Positions 46,075-57,086 of a DNA stretch of 64,000 nt are shown piece by piece; the first letter of the stretch is position 1; each line of letters begins with the position of its first letter. A model generated the notes under the pieces. The model saw nothing but the letters and a program-made list of their open reading frames with translations. It was not told the origin of the DNA and searched no databases. The stretch is from Axinella damicornis (Eukaryota > Porifera > Demospongiae > Axinellida > Axinellidae), in NCBI GenBank assembly GCA_963931865.1, contig OZ007508.1:7354956-7418955 (forward strand), given 5' to 3'. A program made the translations under genes and the position numbers.

Positions 46075-47466
46075 ACACACCACATCCACGCACACACACC
46101 CTTACATGATTATAATTATACTTGTGAATGGGATCTTGTAGCTATTGGGGTGCACTATGTAAGCTGTACTTTGAGTTGAAGATATATATAAAATAGAGCT
46201 GTTGAACATTATGATTTTACAATCTCTGCATGGCATCTCCCATGTCACTTCTCTTTCACCACTGCACAGTCCTGCAGGACTCCACTCGAGGGTCTCACTG
46301 CATGTAAGGTGTGGGTCGAGTTGACCACAGCAAGAATTTCGCGCGCCGTGCGTATCTATGGAAACGATTGCACACGGCACTAAAAGTCATCTGATTGCGG
46401 TTGGTTTATTACGTTACAGAATGCCGTGAATACTGATTTCGTGTTTTATTGGACTGCATACGGCATCCATCCTCAAGCGATTGCAAAGCGCTAGCGATCT
46501 AACATTAGACGCCGATGTCCGAGGTGCCCTGCCTGCTGTACAGACGAGTTTGTTAGTTGGAAACGGTCAAACAACCCCATGAGAATAGTGGGGCGTGGTC
46601 ACTTGTCCCGTGACTTTCAGGCCTTTGCGGTTGATATGGCCGCAAATCAGAGAGTGAACAAAAAGTCGAGCGATACGGAATACTTGTGCTTTGGTATTCT
46701 TGACCTTACCGGTGGCAATCCAAAGAGTACGAATGGCTGCGTCTGCCTACCGGGTAGATTGTGGAAATATTGCTCGTAGGAGTTGCTGTGACAGAAACTA
46801 TGCTCCCACTGGCCATCTCTGGAGTGGCTGTTTGCGTCGTTGAGCAACTTCCCAGCTGAGTTCGAGAAATCTACCGGGTAGGTTTTGAGTTGGTTATGTG
46901 TACGTTCGAACGGTACCACTCAGTACGCTCTACGTAGCTGACCAGCACATAATCCGTATATCAGTCTTTCTGTATGTTTATGTTGGCAACGCCGGTCCCA
47001 CCCACTGACGTCATGTAATAGTTATGACGTAATTGAATATACATGGGTGGAGTTTTGAGGTTTCACTGTCATATTATCATCAACAACATGGAACACAATG
47101 ATCTATGTCTGTGTAAAACCAAGGTGAAGTTGGCATACTAATATGTACATCCTAGCCCGACCCAGGCCTTACATGCACTGAGGTGGTACCTTCCTCACTA
47201 AACTGGGGAGGCCCTTCTGCCGGAATTGTGCATGCGTGTCTCTCCCACTGAGTGCTGATGACATTCATTAGATTAGTTTTTACAATGGTGCATAGTCCTG
47301 CCTCCAGTTGTAGGTGTACATTTGTGCAGTGAAACCAATTTTTGAGGTCTCAATCATGCTATTGGAATATGTCTACATTTCAGCTACATTCTTGGAGTCA
47401 GCTGCATGATCACCAATAATATTATTAAGTTAGTTAATTAATCAAAGCCTATACTGATAAGTGCAA
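45576..47466. other. Spacer, no firm gene
   Basis: A 66-codon frame with an internal ATG at 46638 (MAANQRVNKKSSDTEYLC) has a fair start context but no splice partner or recognisable domain, so it is not called. Two inverted pieces built on ctaccgggtag lie at about 46745 and 46870. The region separates the two duplication units. Confidence 0.4.
46031..46060. repeat. 30-base poly(C) tract followed by (AC)n
   Basis: Homopolymer runs directly into acacac, a compound microsatellite. Confidence 0.9.
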
Positions 47467-47475
47467 TACTCGAGT

Positions 47476-47513
47476 TAGCCTCGTTCCCAGGCCACGTGGG
47501 AGGAACGAGGCTA
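47476..47513. mobile_element. 38-bp TAGCCTC palindrome with 9-bp TSD
   Basis: TAGCCTCGTTCCC, 12 bases, then GGAACGAGGCTA. It is flanked by TACTCGAGT on both sides (47467-47475, 47514-47522). The smallest complete member of the family in the window. Confidence 0.8.
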
Positions 47514-47679
47514 TACTCGAGTGGAACAATAGACTGTTCCCCAGAAACCTGCCTGGACCAAGACTGCATGGACCATAATTCAAATCTAGAGATCTATATT
47601 GACGGCCCAGTAGCAATTCCTAGAAATGTATCCTTCAGAAGAGTGGGTCTTAATACTCTGGACAATCTGCTATATCCCA

Positions 47680-48010
47680 TGCATGGTGCCCAATCGAGTG
47701 GTTAAAGCATCCAACAGCGTGATAACCGTACTCGCACGGTTGCTGGTTTCAGTACACCATACCATAGGTTTTTCTTTATCTCCTAGGAGTTTACTCATGC
47801 AGCTCCTATAATTATACACTAAAAATTGAGGGAGGTATTATTCTTGAAGATGCTTTCATCTGAAATAATTGCATGACAGCACATCCTTCGGATGGGATGC
47901 AATTAAACCCATTGGTCTGGTTAGTATTAGCATGCACTCATGCAGTTGCTATATACTTCCAGTCACCTCGGTAATGTTAGCCATTCCCCTACTGTATGAA
48001 GACTATGGCA
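47680..48010 (+). mobile_element. tRNA-derived SINE at start of unit 2
   Basis: gtggttaaagcatccaacag, box B relic ggttgctggtttcagta and the family body. Homologous to 24946-25262 but retains a few more bases of the head (cgagtgg). It marks the left end of the duplicated block. Confidence 0.65.
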
Positions 48011-48732
48011 TTTTATCTCATTATCACACTTAGCTAGCTGCTAAAGCTCAGTAAGCCTACACAATCTGGAAAACAAACTGTAACAAACAGTGTTTCATTT
48101 GTCATGTTTAGACTGAGTCTAACTGATCAACAAACAGGCGTATTTAATTTTATTAATGAGAAACCTTTTATTAGCCATAAGCTGGAAGAGTCCAGGTACG
48201 TAAACTGTCTAGTTGTGCATCCTGAGTTAAGTCCCTCTCTTCTCTTTCCAGAATAATGCTCTTCCCTGTCTCCATAGCTTTCATGCCTGTACAATTAGCA
48301 GATTAAGCAGATAACCAGGAGTGTATATGTAAATATTATGTAGTAACCATTACTTCAATTTGCAACCAAGCTGAGTGACTCCTTTGCCTATTATATCATA
48401 ATCCCGTGTCAATTCATACAATTTGTTTCGCCACTATAGCTAAATATAGTGTTGCCATGTACCTTACTTGGTTACCAAGCTACGTACCATGGTATTCATG
48501 CATTTCTGGATTCAATCTAATCAGGACCAAGGTGCAGCCTTCACATTTTCGAAGCTTTGGCTGTACATGCACAGGCATCCATATTATAGGACCTCCTACT
48601 GAAAACATCACTTTCACTGTACAAGGAAGTAAGTTTAACCATTGATTAGTTAGGAGCCTTGATTATGTTCTGTTTTTTGGCTTCTGTCTCTATTCCCACA
48701 TGTCATTATACTTCATGGGTTTATCCATCCAG

Positions 48733-49023
48733 CACCAAATATAGCTCCAAAGAACGTGGCTGTGGTTCGAGTGAACATTCACATGAACATTACTTGGGGG
48801 AAACTCTCCCTCGAAGAAGCCCGCAGCTTTATCACTGGCTATTCCGTTACTTATGATAGCACTGATGGACGTACAAGGAGAGAAGTTAGGTCTGAACTTG
48901 TTGGAAAAGATGAGTCTTACAAGCTCATTGGCAGCTTAGACATTGCGAAGGGATATTATGTAACAGTGAGTGCAAGAACATCAGCAGGAGAGGGAGTTGC
49001 AAGTGATGCTTTTGGTGTGAATG
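48733..49023 (+). CDS. Receptor copy 3, FN3 exon
   Basis: NIAPKNVAVVRVNIHMNITW, FITGYSVTYDSTDG and YYVTVSARTSAGEG, phase 1-1, 291 nt, intact. Acceptor tccatccag, donor gtaagg. The half-FN3 exon that should precede it is destroyed by a deletion of about 100 bp near 48590 that removes the acceptor and VYIPYNVSV part. Confidence 0.7.
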
Positions 49024-49900
49024 GTAAGGAAAAACAATAGTCACACTCCCTATAATTGTACAAGCATCTGTTAAAATGCATCACCAATCTGTTCATATTA
49101 TAGATAGATATTCCAACAACAAAACATTTAAGTGCAGATGATGACACACGTACATTCTGACAATTGGGTAACCTAGATACCTGGGTGGGTGCTGCTTGAG
49201 CAGCCATTGTTCCTTACGTACTTGAATGCAGTTCAGGAGATAATAGCTTCCACTCTCCTGAGGTTCATACCTCTGTAATTTAGCTATGTGCATTTATACG
49301 TGATGACCATCTCCTTCAGCCCCATCAAGCGCACTCTTCCAGCTCCTCCTGAAGGGTATTCCCAACTGCCAGGAATGGATTGTAAGTTGTGCAGTACACG
49401 TGCAGCCATGTATTACCCAAATCCAGAATGACTTTCAGGAAAGTGATGTCAGGTAGCTAGCCTCATTCCCAGGTGCAACCGAAAATGGCATGGGATCAAT
49501 TCCCTGTCAGCAACCCTCATGATCACTCATCTTGCTGACTCTCTCGGGTATTCTGAACTGCTAAGCCTTTCGTTAGTTTGAGTGGGCTCCTGAATTCAAG
49601 CAGTGCTATATTCCCTCCCCGCACGTCTTCCTTTCTAGCTAGTTCTCCCTGGCAGTCCTGCTTCAAGTGCTTGAGCAGCCATTAATGGATCACAATCCTT
49701 TGACTGGTTTGCTCTTTACTTCTTCCTAAAGCAGTAGTAGCTACATGAACAATCAATTTGGCACACAGCTTCCGTGTGCTTTTCATCAATGAACTGGATA
49801 ACCACACTTATAAACAGGTCAAGCCCGTAGGAAGTAATTTAAATTTTTGGGGTGTCCAGCAGCGAGAGGTTGATCAATGTAGGCTCTGTTGTATTATAAG

Positions 49901-50085
49901 CACTCAAAGCGTGCCAGCTTTTGAATTTGCACCTCCTGGGATCATTTCCGATGCATGTCAATATGGGATGTGAATACTTACTACCGAACCTAGCCGAGTG
50001 CCTCAAGCACTGCTTGCAAGGAAGTGTGACTCAGCCATGTGGCCACGGGGCTGCTCATTATGTCAACAGCCTGTTATATGAGAGT
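49901..50085 (+). CDS. Receptor copy 3, possible Cys-rich exon
   Basis: An exon from tattataag to gag-agt (donor gtacta, weak) would link FN3 (phase 1) to the SEA-like exon (phase 0). It codes NMGCEYLLPNLAECLKHC and QPCGHGAAH. Between this and copy 2 the differences include a 9-bp in-frame insertion, as expected of coding DNA, but copy 2 also has a +1 shift near its start. Speculative. Confidence 0.35.
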
Positions 50086-50139
50086 GTACTATATATATAC
50101 CACTGGTTCAAGTACGTTCCTTCCTCCCTTTCACATTAG

Positions 50140-50624
50140 TTTGCAAGCACATCCGAGAAAGTTGGAGCAACCTCAAACCAGCTTACTGCCACACTGAAGC
50201 AGAGATGTGCTTGCTCCGTAACAACTGCATACATCTCTGATCCCCACTTCTCGTGCATTGAACATCAAACGTCGTATGTGGTGTTCAGGGCCAGAATTGC
50301 CAGCACCCCCAATGCATCCAGCGCAGAGATTATAAACTATCTCAAACAGTGGGTTATGCCAGGACGAGCAGGAATTTTACTGTTCAACATTAGACTCGAC
50401 ATTGAACCAGAATGTGAAGTGGAGATCAGCTCATTTGACGATTCGCTCTGTGAACTACCAACAACGATAGTTGAGAATGTGGAGCCGCAATCCAGTGACG
50501 TGACTGAGATCATTTACCCCCTAGTTGGTGCCATAGCCAGAGCTGTTGTCGTCATCATTGTGGTGATTTGTGCCCTACACATCTTTCGCTCAATCAGGCG
50601 AAGGTCTCACAAGTATGACCTGAG
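50140..50624 (+). CDS. Receptor copy 3, SEA-like domain and membrane helix
   Basis: TSEKVGATSNQLTATLKQRC to SFDDSLCE resembles an extracellular SEA-type juxtamembrane module with three Cys. Then VENVEPQSSDVTEIIYPLVG, a helix of hydrophobic residues with an unusual Arg (AIARAVVVIIVV), and a basic stop-transfer RSIRRRSHK. Open throughout, donor gttagt in phase 2. Type I orientation is implied. Confidence 0.7.
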
Positions 50625-51220
50625 GTTAGTGAATCAAGGGTATAGTGGCATGTCATGCGTGTTGTAGATGCAGAATGCATGTTTCTATGTTATCTGAGAG
50701 GCATTATGCATTTGCTATTACAGTTGCATTGTACATACCAGCATCAAAGGTACACATACCAGCATGAAGAGTAACTTTTGTGTAGGCCATATTCTGCTAA
50801 GGTTGGGGTTTGGGGATCTCTTCTTGTAGCTAACGTGTTGTTCTATTGAGGTGAGGCTAGCCTTTCTATAGCCCCTCACAGCAGTATCCAGTAGACGTCA
50901 AGCTTAGTAGACTACACCGCTGTAAAAGCAATGCACACATATATAGTAATTTGTAAGGGGTGTTACTACCCTACATATAGGGGGGTTTAATACAGCTGGT
51001 CCTTCCACACACTCTTGCCTGCATGGGTGTTCAACTAATTTTTAGTATCCTATATCTATGGAGTGCATGGAAAACCAAAATGACAAATGACAACAATGTT
51101 AACCTTCCCAGCATTTATATTAGTAGTGAATTTTCTCAGTAATAAATTGTGAAACGGTTTAATTGGAGAAGAATTTGTTCTCATCATTTACCCAGCAATA
51201 CTTCAAGGGACACTCAAGAG

Positions 51221-51536
51221 CTCCATTCATATTCTGCATCGATCTCCACACTGTGGACTGACGATTTCAAACACCCTGGAGGAACCTCCTGCTAAACAGA
51301 AAATGGCTGCTGAGATTGGTTCTACGGACCGCTCCACATGCCCAGTCCCTCCACTGCCGATAAAATTGAGTGCAGAATGTGACAGCATAGATTCCTTCCC
51401 AACATCGAACGATTATGAGCCTGTGGGAGGATTCACCAAACTCTCTGTCGGTGGTGGTGAAGATCAGTATGTTAATGTGTCTGCGCCTGACGATGAATCC
51501 ATTTATGAAAATGCAGGTGGTGAGACTCAGCTATGA
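51221..51536 (+). CDS. Receptor copy 3, cytoplasmic tail
   Basis: The tail carries PPLPIK (class II PxxPxK SH3 ligand), YEPV, then YVNV and IYENAGGETQL with a stop at 51534-51536. YVN and YEN fit the pYxN consensus for Grb2-type SH2 domains, spaced 12 residues apart. The start was chosen because only the AG at 51219-51220 gives the phase-2 entry demanded by the previous exon. The tail is intact here, unlike copy 2. Confidence 0.65.
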
Positions 51537-52398
51537 AGTTGTAAGTCCCTGACCAGTTGTTTACTTATAATATTATAATGTTGTTTACTTTCCGTCTTTG
51601 CTTATGACTATCACTATTTTTTTTGGCTGACTAGATGCTATCTATACAGTATCGTGTGCTGCATGTTTGCAGATTACATTTGTATACCCATTCAGTATAA
51701 TTATAGTTATTCAGCTGTTGTATTGTAGAGGATGAGCTCAGGGGGCAAAAATTGATTGTGTTGCTGTACAATATTGCAACCCTGATAACCCTGATGAATA
51801 TTTTTTGTGTATACCTTTATCATCAGCACATGCCAAGATATAGAAAAAAAAACCAACTGTGCTATCTAATGCTCAAGTAGCTTCAATCTCATGACTCTTT
51901 GATATAGACTTTATTGCCGTGAAGAAGATCAGGTGTGGGTAAGCGCAGCACAACATTTGTACTTTTCTTCAGCTGGCCTATACTGGCCTGTGTTTAAAGC
52001 TAATCGGCGGCTCGATACGCCCTTGGTACTGGTGCATTAGTTGTTGCAATTTCAGTGATCTATGTAGCTATTGGAACATATTAGTGCCTGCAAGTTTTAG
52101 TTCATAATTATTAGGCGAGCTGAGAACCATGCACCTAAAATGTCAGCACTGAGTAAATTCATTGGTTTCTATGGTAGGATTGCATGGTACCATCAGTACT
52201 GGTCTATAGTGATCCCCAATATGGTATGCAGTGATGTAAGGTTACTGTGGCCTTAAGGGAGGTAGTAATATGCCATCTCTTTTCACTATAACACTTCAAA
52301 TTGACTCTTTGATTGTATGCATTGGCCTTCAGCTGACCTTCACATGCCTGCCTAGTAGGGAAATAATTGTTCTGCCCCGTCAACTAACAGCACTCAAG

Positions 52399-52421
52399 CA
52401 GGAGCGCATAATGCGCTCCTG
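52399..52421. mobile_element. 23-bp palindrome with 7-bp duplication
   Basis: caggagcgcat plus its complement, flanked by ACTCAAG on both sides (52392-52398, 52422-52428). Looks like a minimal TIR pair or an excision leftover. The half caggagcgcat also occurs at 13024. Confidence 0.5.
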
Positions 52422-53179
52422 ACTCAAGTAAGATGCATGAAGATTCCAAATAATTATAACGGTACACTGCTCATGCATGCCTGACGTCGACACTCTTGTA
52501 TAATGAAGAAACTGTGTAGAAACTCACCTGATGGTGTTGTGAGCACTCTTAAGTTGACTTGTAGTTGGCCACTGCACTTGGACTGTCATTGGCAGTACTT
52601 GAAGTTTCCACGAGGTGAGAAGCATCATTCCGAAAAGGTAGTTTGCCCTACAATCAACCAATCAATTCAATCAAAATTTTCGGTACACGTACCATGCAGT
52701 TACTCATAAGAGTGGTTGCCACTTTCATTATAGTAGCTAGTTGATGAAAGTTGTAGATGAACTTTGCAATATTTAGGTATTACTGCTGGATGGTATACAA
52801 GACTACTAACTTGCGAAACCTGGGATCCCCCTTAGGAATCCCGTATCCACCGTGGTCTCCACTGCAATATGCAGCCATCTTTCATCATAATATCATGCAG
52901 CCTGATGCAGGGCCAATGCAAACCCTTCAGAATCAGATCTATAGCTATAGAGCAGTTTACCTCAGCTTTCTGAATTTCTATGTGGTTTATGCAAATCAAG
53001 TCTCCTTCACTAGCTCAATGAGCTCATTATTAAAGCGTGTCAGATTAGAGGGAGCCTTTTAGTGTGCGGACCAAAAAGAGTATAGTGAGCTCATGCATAA
53101 CGTGGTCTAACTTGCAAGTAGCTACTAACTAATTCTATCCCATGACAATTGTAGCAGTGCCTAAAATATAATACTACCC

Positions 53180-53375
53180 ACAGGGCTGTAGGAAGCCAAA
53201 AATACCCTGTCCTGCCAATATTACAATTACACGCTGCCGAAGGCAGTGCATAGAGGTGTGTAGTGGCAATCAGTCCACGCAAAGAGTGGAAAATTTATTT
53301 CGCCTTCATTTTTCAGTTATCAGGATGGGCTCTCATGGCACCTTCGTGCTTCCCAAGCCCGCACAAGCTCATGTG
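53180..53375. mobile_element. Relic of CAGGGGCGG-type element
   Basis: cagggctgtaggaagc at the left, then the interior shared with 63220-63345 (gaaggcagtgcatagagg, cagttatcaggatgggctct, ggcaccttcgtgctt). The right end is missing. Confidence 0.6.
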
Positions 53376-54042
53376 GTGTATACACATTGTACTAGACTTT
53401 CTATTAATAATTACGTCATTAATTAGTTAATAATATAGGAGACTGGGTAACCGGAAATTGTGTGCATGTATGCAATAGCAGTAGTTCCCAACCTGGCTTT
53501 ACCACTGACAGTCTTTCTGGCCGCTGCAGTGAGTAAATATTTATCACTGCCCAATGATTTTATCACTGCCCACATTTAGTTTATCACTGCCCAAATGGGC
53601 AATGATACCCCCATATTATTTTTAGCCACTGCCATGCAGTTGAAAGAATTCTTGCCAATCAATGTTGACATTAACTTTGTGAAAGCTGTTGCTTGTTGGC
53701 AATTATATAATTATACCAATGAACACAGCTGACAAAAGCTGAAGTTTTGAGCTCCTAAGTGAATTAATTAGCTCACACTTCGATCTGTCTGTGGGTCCAT
53801 CTGTTCATTACAGTGTATAATTATTAGCTGATCCTCATCAGCCATTGTATGTTGCGTGCTGCAATCGTTATTAATTAATTATTATCAGCACACCATACCA
53901 AACAAACATGGACTAATCTCATGACTAGAGCTACATTCCATGATGTGACAGTTCAGCCAATCCCCAGGAACTCCAAAGGCAAGTATAAACATGCAGTGAA
54001 AGTCTATAGATGGTACATAAATTATATTGTCCTTCTCCATGG

Positions 54043-57000
54043 TTATGAAAAGTTTGTATACCTCTCTATAAACTCTAGAGTGGACTGGGCGTCAAAAAAG
54101 GGAAGCTGGTAATAGAACTTCTTTATCCCTAAGGATTCAACCAGAGAAGGGTGCAGAGAGGAGATACACTCAATGAGGGAAAGATCTGGAGCGGAATGAT
54201 GTCGAAACAGTTGGGCACGTTGTAGCCGTCTTGGCAATGAAAACCAGGGAGTGGACAGTTTTGCATTTTCTAGAATTAGTGGGAACTGCAATGGTGAGAG
54301 ACTATATTTGGAAAGACAAGGAAGTGACTGGGCCCTCTTTAGCTGGAGTTGTGGTCCACTTGGTCCTCTTCTGAGCTGGTGTGCCAATTGCTGCAGAGGA
54401 TACCGGCGAGGCAAACAAAGACCATAAGGTATATCGCAGCTGCGTTCCAACTTCAGGTCTCTGAGGTTAAAGTTGTGTTGTAGGGCATCATTCAGAAGAG
54501 TTATTGTCTCTTCTCTGGAGAATCTGCTGTATCCTGAGGAACCTCTGGAAAAACGTGATCCACACTGCATTATTGAGGTCAAGGATGTATTAGTGTACAG
54601 TGCCTGGCTGAGGTAGGCAAGACCATCATTATATCGCACATGATCACCATGTAAAGTCAAGCAAGTAATACTGGAGTTGGTAGGAAGGAGCAAGGAAAGC
54701 TGTATCATATCAGCCGTGGTGATGTTATGCAGCACAAATTCTTTGAGACTTGTGCTTGCTAAGGCGCTGGGAATAACCTCCTTCAGGACTGGAACTGGAA
54801 ACAGTGAGAAAAAGGAATTCCCAACATGTAAACTTTGTAGAGTGGCAGAAGTCTTGATGAGATTGGCGAAACCTTTCAGTGCATCATGACTGCCAATGTT
54901 GGTATCATCAACTCTCAAGTGTTTAAGCTGCTTTAGGGAAGACAATGACTTGATGAAAGTTTCGGGTACAGATTCACTAGGCCAATGAAAATTACTAACA
55001 TCCACACTGTGTAGATTAGGCATCATGACAATTGCCTGAGCAAAAATCTCAAATGATTTGGGAGACAAACAACATTGTCTTAAAGTGAGAACTGAAAGCT
55101 TATTAAGAACAGGCCGAGGTAGTTCCTTGAGCCATGCTATACCGATAGAAAGATCTATATTGCAAAACTTGAGTTCTGTGATCAATCCTGTCGGTAGTTG
55201 ATGCTTTGATTCATGCCTCATTCCATTCACCAGCATCTCCAATGCCTCTACATGCACGAAACCACCCCAAGGACTCCGTTTATAATCTGCAATAACACAC
55301 CATGAGCCGGTGCTGTGTGCAATGCAGTATCCCAGAGCATAGAAGTCCAGGCCGGATAGTGATCTTGCGTACTCGTGATCACATCGGGTGGTGAACACTT
55401 GTGAATGCTGCTGAGCAATGGTAGCTACTGAACACAGGTGTTGCTGACAAAAGTTTGAGTTTTGAGCTTCAAAAATGCATCTACATATGTCAGGGCTCAC
55501 TCTTACTTCTTCACTTGTGAATGGGACTAGACATAAACTTTGCCAAAAATCATTTCTGAGACCTGTGATACCAGCAAGAAAAAGTGTAACTACTGCAAAT
55601 TTCTTCTGTGAGTTCAGTAACGGCCTTGATGGTATACACAATTCCCTTTCAAAGAACTTTCTTTGCTCTGTGCTTGGTAGCTGTGATATATGCCAAGCAG
55701 CGAGGTATTCTTGAAGGCTTAGGTGAAGGAAGTTGTAACTTGACTCTGCACCTCTGTCCACACACAGTTCCCTGCACTCACTCATAAAACCCATGTGCTC
55801 AAAGCCCTCAGGTAGCTCATGTCTATAGAAGACCAATTTTTCAGACAAAATGCCATTGTATGCTATCTTGCCGAGAGTACAGAGGTGCTTGTAAACATCT
55901 AGTGGCAAGTCTTTGAAATCTTTTGCCATTCTTTCATCACTGTTCAACAGGCTGTTCTCAACCAAGTACCGTCTCAGTAGGCTGCGACAAAGTGCAGTGT
56001 AAAGTTGCGTCATTGTTCTTGGTATCAGTTTCTTTGCACCCCCACACTCTTTATAGATCTGAGCTACAATGGCACAGTGTAGTGGGATGTACATCATCGT
56101 CTTTATGGTTGGATTGCTAAAGATGTACTTCAGGAAGTGGACCAGCATATCAGGTTGTGAACTGAATACACTCTCAGCATACTTTACTCTGTCCTCCTCA
56201 GTAAATCCAACGATCTCAATGTGCTTGCTCACCTGAGGTTGGCATAATTGAAATGAGATTCTTGCAGAAGGACGGCTGGTCACAACAACTGTGGCCTTTG
56301 GAAGACATGAACCAGATATTAGCTGCCTTACTAAGCATGTGTCCTCTTTCAGGAGAGTAGAAGGGAATTCATCCAAACCATCCAAGATTAGCAACACACC
56401 TTCCCCTTCTAAAATCTCATCTACTACTGCCTGGCCCAGCAAGGAATTAGTAGGGTGATTCAATAGCTCAGAGAGACTTCTGCAGTTCTGTACTCGCTTC
56501 TCTCGCAATTTCAAAAGTACAACAAGGGAATACTGCTGCAACATCTCTAGTTCATCCCATTGACGGCATAGCTCCCACGCAAATGTACTCATACCAATGC
56601 CTGGTGGACCTTCCACAAGTATGCATTTGAGCGGTGACGTACTTTCGGATGAAAAAATGTCTTCAAAATGGACTTGTTCTTTTTGGCAAAGAATTTGATC
56701 AACTCCTCCATGGAGGGTGGCTCTAGTGAATTCATCAGCCTCCTCTTGGATCAGTCGTTCCTTCTTGATGATTGCTAGATTAATATACTGTGCACAGGGA
56801 CCAATAAACAACTTGTCATCCACTGGGGTAGGCTTTGCCTTGTACAATGATTTCAGGTAACGTTGGTACCTGGCAATTGCAGAGGAAAATGATGGAGGCT
56901 GGTGGGTGATAGGGGCATAATTAGTGCCAGCAGCATCCTCAGTAGAATGACTTTGTTGATAGCTTGAAACTCCATCTTGAACTCCACTCCTTGTCCCAGT

Positions 57001-57086
57001 CTCTGGATCTGCAGTGCACTTGGAAGAAGCAGATTTGGAATCTGGTAGCTTTATATGTTGGGGTGTTTCTGCATTGGTCACTCCAT
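54043..57086 (-). CDS. NLR gene 2, exon 3: NACHT and LRR
   Basis: Contains the K-to-M P-loop. LRR motifs LKHLRVDDTN and LQSLHVGNS. C-terminus YQLPFFDAQSTLEFIERYT is unlike gene 1. Confidence 0.87.

Larger units (their letters stand above)
51537..54042. other. Spacer between receptor copy 3 and NLR gene 2
   Basis: The first ~350 bp match 29341-29740 (3' flank of the receptor). Beyond about 51.95 kb the two units differ. It holds a tiny palindromic insertion (52399-52421), a relic of the CAGGGGCGG element (53180-53375) and no recognisable gene. Confidence 0.45.

Noticed and set aside
46638..46779. Small first exon MAANQRVNKK...
   Set aside because: Fair start context but no partner exon, domain or conservation that I can point to.
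51474..51520. Canonical ITAM in the receptor tail
   Set aside because: The second tyrosine motif ends in Ala rather than Leu/Ile, so only two YxN motifs are claimed.
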